In this document: one piece after another, positions 1-6,443 of the stretch
Layout: each line of letters opens with the position of its first letter
Position numbering within the stretch: position 1 is the stretch's first letter
Assembly (NCBI GenBank): GCA_964615505.1
Contig: CAZTOR010000007.1
Coordinates: 1-14,048 of the forward strand
DNA: 14,048 bases
Reading direction: 5' to 3'
Origin: ARS21 sp964615505
GTDB lineage: Archaea > Nanobdellota > Nanobdellia > UBA10117 > ARS21
The notes under the pieces: generated by a model
Databases searched by the model: none
Seen by the model: only the letters and a program-made list of their open reading frames with translations
What the model was told of the DNA's origin: nothing
Translations under genes and position numbers: made by a program

Positions 1-2
1 AC

Positions 3-1100
3 TTAACAGGACTGGCAGAACGGCCAGATGTAATCGGAGCTGTGTTTGGACAAACCGAAGGTTTGTTAGGTCCAAACTTAGAGCTTAGAGAACTTCAAAA
101 AGCAGGTAGAATCGGAAGAATTGAAGTTCAATTAGAATCAAAAAATGGTAAGAGTAGAGGAACAATTCTTATTCCATCAAGTATGAGCAAGTCTGAAACT
201 GCACTAGTTGCAGCAGCAGTAGAAACAATTGATAGAGTAGGACCTTCTGAGTCTAAGATCACAATTGATAGTATCAAAGACGTTAGATCTACAAAGAGAG
301 ATTATATTATGAATCGAGCAAAGGAACTATTGAAAGAATTAGTTCATTCTCAACCTGACGCTCAAGAAATGACTGTCGAAATAGCCGAAGATGTAAGAGC
401 ATCTGACGTTGAAATTTATGGTAAAGATAAATTACCCGGGGGTCCGGATTTTGAAAGTTCAGACGAAATAATAATCGTTGAAGGTAGAGCAGATGTTGTA
501 AATCTATTGAAATATGGTATTCGAAATACTATTGCATTAAATGGAGCAAAAGTGCCTCGTTCTTTACCAAAATTGGTGGAAAATAAGAAATTAACGCTAT
601 TTGTAGATGGAGACCGAGGAGGAGATTTAATCTTAAAGAATATTTCTAAGAATTTATCTATAGATTTATCTGTAAAAGCACCTGACGGAAAGGAAGTTGA
701 AGAGCTAACACAAAAAGAGATCTTGATGGCTTTAAGAGGCAAGAATAATATAAAAACATCTAAAACCAAAAAGACAAGTACTCGAAGAACTTCTAGTAAG
801 AAAGAAGATTCAAGCTTACCTTCTGACACAACTGCTCTAAAAGAGTTGCATGAGGAAATTGTAGGCGACGGGGCAGCAGTTATTCTGGACGATACTCTAC
901 AAATTCTAGGAAGAGTTCCAGTTAAGGAGCTAGATTCAGTTCTTGAAGAACTAGATGGAGCCCAGGCTATTGTAATGGATGGAAAGACTTCTTCAACAAT
1001 AATGAGATCAGCTTACAAAGCAGGATTAAAATATATTGTTGCAGCAAAGAAACCCACTCGTTCAACAGCAGTTAAGGTTTATACGGTAGACGACTTATAG
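3..1100 (+). CDS. dnaG: Archaeal DnaG primase-like protein, 5'-truncated by the window edge
   Basis: This is an archaeal DnaG-type protein with a TOPRIM nucleotidyl-transferase core. In archaea DnaG has primase activity in vitro and also associates with the RNA exosome. Reading is open from base 3, and the residues before the GTG at 42 (LTGLAERPDVIGAVFGQTEG) match the conserved N-terminal part of the family. That GTG is therefore an internal valine codon and the real start lies before the window. In the visible 365-residue fragment the TOPRIM glutamate motif EGRADV starts at residue 160 and the DGDRGG acidic motif at 202. A Lys/Ser/Thr-rich linker follows at about 245-275, then the archaeal C-terminal domain (LHEEIVGDGAAVILDD). 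The C-terminus looks complete, ending in TAG. It converges on the methyltransferase gene with only 4 nt between stop codons. The family assignment is secure; the cellular role (priming, RNA turnover, or both) cannot be read from sequence. Confidence 0.95.
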   Translation, partial: LTGLAERPDVIGAVFGQTEGLLGPNLELRELQKAGRIGRIEVQLESKNGKSRGTILIPSSMSKSETALVAAAVETIDRVGPSESKITIDSIKDVRSTKRDYIMNRAKELLKELVHSQPDAQEMTVEIAEDVRASDVEIYGKDKLPGGPDFESSDEIIIVEGRADVVNLLKYGIRNTIALNGAKVPRSLPKLVENKKLTLFVDGDRGGDLILKNISKNLSIDLSVKAPDGKEVEELTQKEILMALRGKNNIKTSKTKKTSTRRTSSKKEDSSLPSDTTALKELHEEIVGDGAAVILDDTLQILGRVPVKELDSVLEELDGAQAIVMDGKTSSTIMRSAYKAGLKYIVAAKKPTRSTAVKVYTVDDL

Positions 1101-1108
1101 TCGTCTAC
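1086..1108. terminator. Perfect 10-bp palindrome spanning two convergent stop codons
   Basis: The arms GTAGACGACT (1086-1095) and AGTCGTCTAC (1099-1108) are exact reverse complements around a 3-nt loop, TAT. The dnaG stop (1098-1100) lies in the loop and right arm; the stop of the convergent methyltransferase gene (1105-1107, TAG on the minus strand) lies in the right arm. On the plus strand the hairpin is followed by TTTCTT. The position suggests a bidirectional transcript-end hairpin or a block to read-through. Archaeal termination usually depends on T-tracts rather than hairpins, so the function is inferred. Confidence 0.6.
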
Positions 1109-1704
1109 TTTCTTAATATAAGAATCATATTTTTGAAGTGTTCCTGAAACTCTTTTTTATTTTTAGAATAGTTAACTATTTTTTTAGAATTAGAACCTGA
1201 AAACATTTCATAATTAGAAAATTTTGATAGAATTAACATTTTTTCAACCTCTCCAGTTTCAAATGAATAGTAAGTTCGGGGTAAATTACTCCAATTTATT
1301 TTTAATTTACCTTTTTGAGATAGATATCCATAAGTGATGTATGCAATACCTCCCTTTTTCAGAACTCTATATGTTTCAGCCAAGAATTTTTTACCCTCGG
1401 ATTTAGGTAGGTGATGAAAAGTAGCGAAACTAGTAACATAATCAAAAGATTCAGACTTAAATGGCAAGTTTGAAGCATCACAATTCACTGATTTTTGCAT
1501 ATTTTTCTTTAACATTTCTATCGATATATCGCAAGAAGTTACATCACCAAATTTTTTCAAGCCAGGATGTCCTGCTCCGCTCCCAATATCTAAAATTTTT
1601 CCCCGCTTTCTGAAATAAGGCGTCAAATCATAATTAAAATTTCTGCGGTAAAAGAATCCTAACTTAGCAATTTTATTCCATTGCTGCATTATCCTTTTTT
1701 TCAT
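1105..1704 (-). CDS. Class I SAM-dependent methyltransferase, Trm9/ALKBH8-like
   Basis: The 199-residue protein has a Rossmann-type methyltransferase core: motif I ILDIGSGAG at residues 37-45, an acidic residue after strand 2 (D59), CDASNLPF at 75-82, the motif IV region FDYVTSFATFHHL at 87-99, then RVLKKGG. The FHHL segment and the later block TYYSFETGEVEKML resemble the HHL and RYYHLF-x-GELE segments of Trm9/ALKBH8 enzymes, which methylate carboxymethyl-uridine at the tRNA wobble position. The ATG overlaps the stop of the upstream cca gene as ATGA, so the two are probably translated in sequence, and the tRNA-processing partner supports a tRNA substrate. A second in-frame ATG at codon 6, preceded by AAAGGATA, could be the actual start. 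Methyltransferase identity is firm. The Trm9-like role is an inference from residues and context; a small-molecule methyltransferase remains possible. Confidence 0.85.
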   Translation of the reverse strand: MKKRIMQQWNKIAKLGFFYRRNFNYDLTPYFRKRGKILDIGSGAGHPGLKKFGDVTSCDISIEMLKKNMQKSVNCDASNLPFKSESFDYVTSFATFHHLPKSEGKKFLAETYRVLKKGGIAYITYGYLSQKGKLKINWSNLPRTYYSFETGEVEKMLILSKFSNYEMFSGSNSKKIVNYSKNKKEFQEHFKNMILILRK

Positions 1705-2951
1705 TTTTTCAAAGTTAGCGAATTCAATTCTTCATCAGTATTAACCAGTTTTTTAATAATTTGGTCAGTTTTAGTGTATTTTCGAGAAAGTTCAACAAAA
1801 TAGTTGTATCCTTCTCTCCAAATCTTTTTTCTTTTATATTTTTCTTTGAATCTTATAATATTTTGACTATTTTCATATGTTGGCGGACCTTTCAAAATAT
1901 GTTTTTTTGACAACTCTTTAGGATTTAATATGAACCAGATCAAACCATCACTTTTCTTATCCCAAAAAAATCCAGAATCAATCAATTCAAAGTTATTTTC
2001 AGTAAAAATACGCGATATTTTTTTGTAATGATTCAACATTTTAGCACCAGATGCATCCATTTTTGGACTTTCAGGTTTAGCATAAAATAGATATAATTTG
2101 TTTTTCTTAGCACTTTTCTTAATGTCTTCAGGAGTAATTATCAGCTCATCAAAGGATTTCATAGATGGTTTTTTCAAAAAAGTTTCAACTTCCGTTTTCA
2201 AAAAGTCATATTTTTCTTTTGTCACCGCAGCTGCAGCATTCCTTTCTTTATCAACTGGATCAATAACTAATAGCGGTGATATCTGCTTTGAAGTAGAGAT
2301 AACTGCTCTTGCAGCTTTTTCATTAGAATAATATTTTTCAACATCCAAAAAAACAGTATCATCCCATTTAGCGATTGCAGTCAATAATTTTTTGAAACTG
2401 CCATAATTTACAGTAAGGATCTCAATTAAGTGACCTGAAAATCCACCGATCCAAGATTCTGCACCATACGCACCAATTCCTCTGAAAAATTGTTTAGAAA
2501 TTTTAACATCCTCAACAATATTTTTTGATTTTCTTTTAGACCAATTAACATGAAACGGAGAATGGTCTGTAATGTTTTTGGCTTGATTAGGTCGAGTTAT
2601 GTAAAGAACAGGAATTACTTCAATCTCGAAACCATTCAACTCAACTTTAAAATAGTCTCTCGATCCATTCAATCGTTCAATCTTTTTGAAGCATGAACTC
2701 AGAATAGTTTGAAGAATATCAGAGAGCTCACCATCTTCTTTAAATCGAATAAAAATATCTATGTCGTGGAGACCCGGCAGATTTGCACCCTTTCCAACAC
2801 TTCCTCCAACAAAAATATTTGCTTTAATTTTATTTTTGGACAAAACTGGTTCTATTTTGGACTTAAATTCTTTAATAGTTTTTTTTATGTCTGATATCTC
2901 ATCTTGGCTCAACGCAACCTGTTTTTTAATTTTGTCCAAAATTTTGTCCAT
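1701..2951 (-). CDS. cca: CCA-adding enzyme, archaeal class I tRNA nucleotidyltransferase
   Basis: The enzyme adds or repairs the CCA 3' end of tRNAs using CTP and ATP without a nucleic-acid template. The nucleotidyltransferase signature is at residues 49-65, GGSVGKGANLPGLHDID, with metal-binding D63 and D65. The third carboxylate appears to be E111 (EVIP), where the family usually has Asp (DVVP). Further family blocks are HSPFHVNW, the segment AYGAESWIGGFSG, and DPVDKERNAAAAV. At 416 residues it is near, slightly below, the usual archaeal length. Both tRNA genes in the window lack an encoded CCA, so this activity is needed. It is the first gene of a transcript that continues into the methyltransferase (4-nt overlap), and a TATA-like box ends 21 nt upstream of the ATG, suggesting a leaderless mRNA. 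Confidence 0.97.
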   Translation of the reverse strand: MDKILDKIKKQVALSQDEISDIKKTIKEFKSKIEPVLSKNKIKANIFVGGSVGKGANLPGLHDIDIFIRFKEDGELSDILQTILSSCFKKIERLNGSRDYFKVELNGFEIEVIPVLYITRPNQAKNITDHSPFHVNWSKRKSKNIVEDVKISKQFFRGIGAYGAESWIGGFSGHLIEILTVNYGSFKKLLTAIAKWDDTVFLDVEKYYSNEKAARAVISTSKQISPLLVIDPVDKERNAAAAVTKEKYDFLKTEVETFLKKPSMKSFDELIITPEDIKKSAKKNKLYLFYAKPESPKMDASGAKMLNHYKKISRIFTENNFELIDSGFFWDKKSDGLIWFILNPKELSKKHILKGPPTYENSQNIIRFKEKYKRKKIWREGYNYFVELSRKYTKTDQIIKKLVNTDEELNSLTLKK

Positions 2952-2955
2952 GCCT

Positions 2956-2982
2956 GTCTTAAGAAATGAAGATATTTAAGAC
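2956..2982. repeat. 7-bp inverted repeat overlapping the cca promoter
   Basis: GTCTTAA (2956-2962) and TTAAGAC (2976-2982) are perfect inverted arms separated by 13 nt. They lie between the cca TATA box and its start codon. The arrangement would suit a dimeric repressor, but arms this short arise by chance in AT-rich DNA. Confidence 0.35.
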
Positions 2983-2983
2983 T
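2972..2983 (-). promoter_or_regulatory. TATA/BRE-like box of cca
   Basis: On the minus strand the 12 bases read AGTCTTAAATAT, with the nearest end 21 nt upstream of the cca ATG. The same 12 bases occur at the same distance upstream of aspS. The box overlaps one arm of the inverted repeat at 2956-2982. A leaderless transcript is inferred from the spacing. Confidence 0.65.
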
Positions 2984-2994
2984 ATGGCTTAAAA

Positions 2995-3006
2995 TTTATA
3001 TATAAA
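2995..3006 (+). promoter_or_regulatory. TATA box of the small membrane protein gene
   Basis: The self-complementary TTTATATATAAA lies 18-29 nt before the ATG at 3024, the spacing expected for an archaeal leaderless promoter. It is divergent from the cca promoter within the same 72-nt gap. Confidence 0.6.
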
Positions 3007-3023
3007 GTCAATGTATTAATGTA

Positions 3024-3347
3024 ATGGATGATGATAATATTCTTACCTTAATATTTGCATCTTTGGGAATAATTATGGTGGCTACCTCAGTCACTTTTCT
3101 GATTCCAAAGGGAAATTTAACCGGACTAGCTATATCTGTACCTATAATAAATCCAATATTTTTTCTAACAATTCCTTTCCTTATTGCAGCTTTAATTTTA
3201 GTATTTAAGTTACCTCGTAGCGAAAAAGACCCAATAAAGAAGTATATTAAGTCTTCCAGGAAGAGTGGACTTTCTGATCTACAGATCACAAACAATTTAA
3301 CCGAAGTTGGATGGAACGAAGAATCTTTTCAGAAGTACTTAAAGTAA
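3024..3347 (+). CDS. Small two-helix membrane protein with C-terminal helical motif, function unknown
   Basis: I do not recognise a named family. The 107-residue protein has two strongly hydrophobic segments, about residues 7-27 (LTLIFASLGIIMVATSVTFL) and 36-63, separated by a short polar turn. A charged cytosolic tail of about 40 residues follows. The tail has the pattern YIKSSRKSGLSDLQITNNL followed by TEVGWNEESFQKYLK, which matches a recurrent short three-helix motif (roughly a..aG.s..eI...L...GW....i...L) often seen at the ends of small membrane proteins of DPANN archaea and CPR bacteria. The ATG is chosen because a TATA box lies 18-29 nt upstream; no Shine-Dalgarno is present. The gene is divergent from cca, and its last 9 nt overlap the end of the convergent rqcH gene. 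A role as an anchor or interaction partner is possible but not shown. Confidence 0.75.
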   Translation: MDDDNILTLIFASLGIIMVATSVTFLIPKGNLTGLAISVPIINPIFFLTIPFLIAALILVFKLPRSEKDPIKKYIKSSRKSGLSDLQITNNLTEVGWNEESFQKYLK

Positions 3348-5216
3348 GTTAGACTCACCATTTGGCACAAATCGAATGACTTCTTCAGGAGAACAATTAA
3401 TTTTTTGTGCAAGCATTTTAGTTATAGCTGATTTTTTGCGTTCTCCGGGAATAAGTGTAAAAAATTCATCAATCTGAGAAGAAATTGATGAAGTTGGACC
3501 GCCTACTATTCTATCTTCTTTAGTTCCTATAGAAATTTCCAATTTAACATCTATAAAATTTCTCTTTCCTCGAACCATAAAACTACCTTTATTCAAGAAT
3601 TCACCAGGGTTAGGAGTTTTAGATACTTGCTCAGGATTAACGTAGAAAACAGTTGCACTAGACATTTTTAGTTTCCAAGCACGCGAATAAGACGCTGTTG
3701 CAATTGCAACTTCTTCAATATCTTCCTTTTTAGCATCTCGACCAGATTTTAGTATGAAAAATGGTGAACCTGACATTTCTGTGTGAAAAACCAAATCTCC
3801 AACTTCAAGATACTTCTTAATTAGAACTTCATTGCTGGTTGCATCTCGACCACCAATTGCCAAGAAATCATTTGAGGTACGAAACCAACGGAATTTTTCA
3901 AACCATTCTCTTTTTACTTGTCTTTTCAATTTCGGTTTTTCAGAAACGGGAACATTAACTTCTTGAGATTTAAATTTGGTGAGCATATTTTTTGCACCTT
4001 CAATTTTACGTAAATTTTTTTTATTTTTTAGATAAAGTTCATTAATTAAATTCTCAAGCTTAGAATTAAGATTCAATTCAATAGATTGATCCTTTAGCGT
4101 CAGTATAATTGAGTTAGATTCGCGATCAATTTTTTGCAAAATTTCCATTTCGGCACCCGAGGATTTAGTTAGTGCTTCTTCAACCTCGTTCCAAGAGTGA
4201 CTTTGTCTGGCAGAATTAATTTTATTCAGAATATTTGATATAATTTCATAATTTTCATAAATTAATTTAATCAATTCTTGATTCTTATTATTTTTTTGTG
4301 TTAGCTCCCTAATCAAATTTTCTTGTTTTTCGATATTTTTTTCAAGTTTAATCTTTGCTCTACTATGCGTTTTTTCATGCTTGATTTGAGCTTTAACTTC
4401 GAGTTCCCTAGAGTATAGATTATCTAGTGCTTCATTAAATGTATCAAATTTATCTCCTGAATGACTAATCAACTCAAAAGGAAATGCATTTTCCCCAGTT
4501 AAGATTGGACTAGGAGAATCAAATTTTGATAAAAGCTTAGTTAATTCAGAGTATAGTGTTTTTATTTCACCTTTAGATAATAAATCAACGTCTTTTCCGG
4601 AATCAATATTTGTTTGATTACAAATTTCTTCACCATAAATTTTACCAAGTTTTAATCCAACCGTAAGAAATCTAATCAAAGAATTTCCAGACCAGTTTTT
4701 AGTTGCTTCAGTAAAATCGTGCAAATCAACCTTACGTACATCAAATTCAGAATTAGGATATATATAATCAACTCCCTTCTTTACAATTTTTTTAGATGTT
4801 TCAACTATAGCTGCAGAATTTATTATTTTGTTTTTTGAGTCAGTTAAAATAAAATTTCCTTTGCTATGTAATTCAACAATTAGTTTTTTATCTCCATTTT
4901 TTGTTTTAAATATTAATTCAACAACTCTTTCTCCTTGCTTCAATTGGATTCGCTTCAAAACAGAGTTGTTTAAGTGGCGCCTCAAAAACATAGCAAAGGC
5001 AGGAGGATTAGTAGGATTTTCTAATCTAAATTCTGATAGATACATGCCTTTTCCTGAATCAATAATCAATGCATATTTACCAATATTTGAACTATGTAAA
5101 TCAATTCTAAGTATTCGCGTCTCAGGAAGAAAAATTTTTGATACTTTTGAGTTCAAGATCTTCTCACTCAATTCTTTTACAATTACTTCAAGTTCTAGAT
5201 TTGTAAGTACTTTCAT
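3339..5216 (-). CDS. rqcH: Archaeal RqcH / NEMF / Rqc2 homologue (NFACT protein)
   Basis: This ribosome-quality-control factor binds large ribosomal subunits carrying a stalled peptidyl-tRNA; bacterial RqcH and eukaryotic Rqc2 direct C-terminal tailing of the nascent chain. The 625 residues show an NFACT-N domain (about 1-180) including NPPAFAMFLRRHL, a helix-hairpin-helix region near 187-204 (LGKIYGEEICNQTNID), a long charged coiled coil (about 265-420), then NFACT-R (about 438-545) starting at WFEKFRWFRTSNDFL and including GGRDATSNEVLIKKYL and FHTEMSGSPFFILKSG. The usual catalytic-site Asp-Arg pair of NFACT-N appears as E96-R97. The length is typical for archaea, without a large C-terminal extension. 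The ATG overlaps the scpB stop (ATGA), so it is the last gene of the condensin operon. The 3' end overlaps a convergent gene by 9 nt. Confidence 0.94.
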   Translation of the reverse strand: MKVLTNLELEVIVKELSEKILNSKVSKIFLPETRILRIDLHSSNIGKYALIIDSGKGMYLSEFRLENPTNPPAFAMFLRRHLNNSVLKRIQLKQGERVVELIFKTKNGDKKLIVELHSKGNFILTDSKNKIINSAAIVETSKKIVKKGVDYIYPNSEFDVRKVDLHDFTEATKNWSGNSLIRFLTVGLKLGKIYGEEICNQTNIDSGKDVDLLSKGEIKTLYSELTKLLSKFDSPSPILTGENAFPFELISHSGDKFDTFNEALDNLYSRELEVKAQIKHEKTHSRAKIKLEKNIEKQENLIRELTQKNNKNQELIKLIYENYEIISNILNKINSARQSHSWNEVEEALTKSSGAEMEILQKIDRESNSIILTLKDQSIELNLNSKLENLINELYLKNKKNLRKIEGAKNMLTKFKSQEVNVPVSEKPKLKRQVKREWFEKFRWFRTSNDFLAIGGRDATSNEVLIKKYLEVGDLVFHTEMSGSPFFILKSGRDAKKEDIEEVAIATASYSRAWKLKMSSATVFYVNPEQVSKTPNPGEFLNKGSFMVRGKRNFIDVKLEISIGTKEDRIVGGPTSSISSQIDEFFTLIPGERKKSAITKMLAQKINCSPEEVIRFVPNGESNLL

Positions 5217-5683
5217 TCTAAAGGTTGATCTTCAGTAAGTTTGAAATACTCATAAAACTTTCGAGTTGGACACAGTTTTTTACTGGCACCGTCCTTTTTT
5301 GATTCAAGAAATCCATTTTCAACAAGTTCTTTAATATGTCCATACGCTTTATTACTTCTAATTCGAACAACATCTGCTTGACGAATACTTTTTTTATGTG
5401 CGATGTAAGCTAGAGTTTCTAAAACGGCTTTACTAATCTCCGGACGAGCAACTTCTTGAACTGTTTCAATATGCTCATCCTTTATTGCCATTTTCCAAAT
5501 AGAATCTTGATTAATAATTTTTAATCCACTAACTCTCTTCGAATAATCTTCTTGCAGTTCAAACAAAATTTTTTTCAATAAACCTTTTGACGAAACTCCT
5601 GCGTGATTAGATAACTCTTCTAAGGTTAATCCCTTTGGTTTACAATGTAAAATTGCTTCAACTTGCCCTTTAATTTCGTCCAT
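5213..5683 (-). CDS. scpB: Condensin subunit ScpB
   Basis: ScpB is the paired winged-helix (kite) subunit that binds the central part of the kleisin ScpA in the SMC complex. The 156-residue protein has an N-terminal winged helix (about 1-75, AILHCKPKGLTLEEL) and a second one (about 80-150) with the family hallmark AVLETLAYIAHKKSIRQADV followed by VRIRSNKAYGHIKELVENGFL. Bacterial proteins usually have a Gly in the corresponding IRG segment; here it reads IRSNKA. The start is fixed by a strong Shine-Dalgarno, GGAGGT, 5 nt before the ATG, inside the end of scpA (14-nt overlap). The stop overlaps the rqcH start by 4 nt. The assignment is supported jointly by sequence and position after scpA. Confidence 0.93.
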   Translation of the reverse strand: MDEIKGQVEAILHCKPKGLTLEELSNHAGVSSKGLLKKILFELQEDYSKRVSGLKIINQDSIWKMAIKDEHIETVQEVARPEISKAVLETLAYIAHKKSIRQADVVRIRSNKAYGHIKELVENGFLESKKDGASKKLCPTRKFYEYFKLTEDQPLE

Positions 5684-6443
5684 TCAAAACCTCCAGATAT
5701 ATTTTATCAAACGGTTTTTCTTGATGAATATTCAACTTACCCGTGTTTGCTAAATGTAAAACCGGTAGGAAGTTCTGAACTCTATCTGTCTCATCACCTT
5801 TATCTAATAATTCTCCAAATAGAATTTTTGCTTTATTTTTTTCAAACAATTCTAACAATCGAGTGTTCACAATTTTTATTCGATCAGTCAATAAGTCTTT
5901 TTTGGAAACAAAGATTTCTTCAGGAGTAATAACTTTTTCAATTCTAACTCTGCGTTTCTCTCTACGCTTATCAACTTCAATTGCTTTCTTCAGCGCACTC
6001 ATTAATTCTATAACTGTAACTTTCCGTTGTCTTGGTTGAACTGTCCGAGGTTCAATTAAATATTTCTTTTTTGTGTTATGTTTGATATGTCGTGCAAGAT
6101 TCATTATTTTTTCTTCAGCCGGGTCAATATAATGATCTTCATCATATTCAAATTCTTCGATTTGTATTTCTTCTTCATCATTTGTAAGAAGAATGAAATC
6201 GTCTAATCCTAAATGATTTGTTTTAATCTTCAACATTAGTGCTGCAGCAAAAACTACTTTACCTGAAATTCTAAAATTTAAACTTTTCAACTTAGAAATA
6301 GTATTTAGATATTCTTCAGAAAATTTGCTCAAATCAATATCCCATGGATCAACTTTCTTATTTCTAATTAGTTCGTAAATAATGGATTGCCATTTAATAT
6401 CATCTTCTGAAAAAATTGCATCATATATTTTATTCGTTCCCAT
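5670..6443 (-). CDS. scpA: Condensin kleisin subunit ScpA
   Basis: ScpA is the kleisin that bridges the two SMC heads and recruits ScpB. In 257 residues the N-terminal helical domain carries the family pattern IIYELIRNKKVDPWDIDLSK (about 21-40), then EEYLNTISKLKSLNFRISGK and the helix AALMLKIKTNHL. The middle is acidic (about 87-110) and then basic (about 120-170), as in linkers that contact ScpB. A C-terminal winged helix (about 185-257) ends with FLPVLHLANTGKLNIHQEKPF, the segment that contacts the SMC head base. The gene shares one base with the smc stop (TAATG), and an AAGGTGA Shine-Dalgarno in the smc end precedes the ATG by 4 nt. Immediate neighbours on both sides are its complex partners. 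Confidence 0.95.
   Translation of the reverse strand: MGTNKIYDAIFSEDDIKWQSIIYELIRNKKVDPWDIDLSKFSEEYLNTISKLKSLNFRISGKVVFAAALMLKIKTNHLGLDDFILLTNDEEEIQIEEFEYDEDHYIDPAEEKIMNLARHIKHNTKKKYLIEPRTVQPRQRKVTVIELMSALKKAIEVDKRREKRRVRIEKVITPEEIFVSKKDLLTDRIKIVNTRLLELFEKNKAKILFGELLDKGDETDRVQNFLPVLHLANTGKLNIHQEKPFDKIYLEVLNGRN
5689..5694 (-). promoter_or_regulatory. Shine-Dalgarno of scpB
   Basis: GGAGGT on the minus strand, 5 nt before the scpB ATG, is a full match to the usual anti-Shine-Dalgarno. It lies within the coding end of scpA and decides the scpB start. Confidence 0.8.

Noticed and set aside
42..44. GTG as the start codon of dnaG
   Set aside because: The frame is open to the window edge and the upstream residues (LAERPDVIGAV) match the conserved N-terminal part of archaeal DnaG, so the GTG is an internal valine.
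416..829. 137-codon open frame antisense to dnaG
   Set aside because: It lies wholly within a conserved gene, with Ser/Phe-rich composition typical of an antisense shadow and no domain.
3008..3295. 95-codon minus-strand frame opposite the small membrane protein
   Set aside because: The plus-strand frame has a TATA box, clear TM helices and a recognisable tail; the minus frame would start inside it and has none of these.
5663..5929. 88-codon plus-strand frame opposite scpA
   Set aside because: Antisense to a conserved gene, with no promoter or domain.
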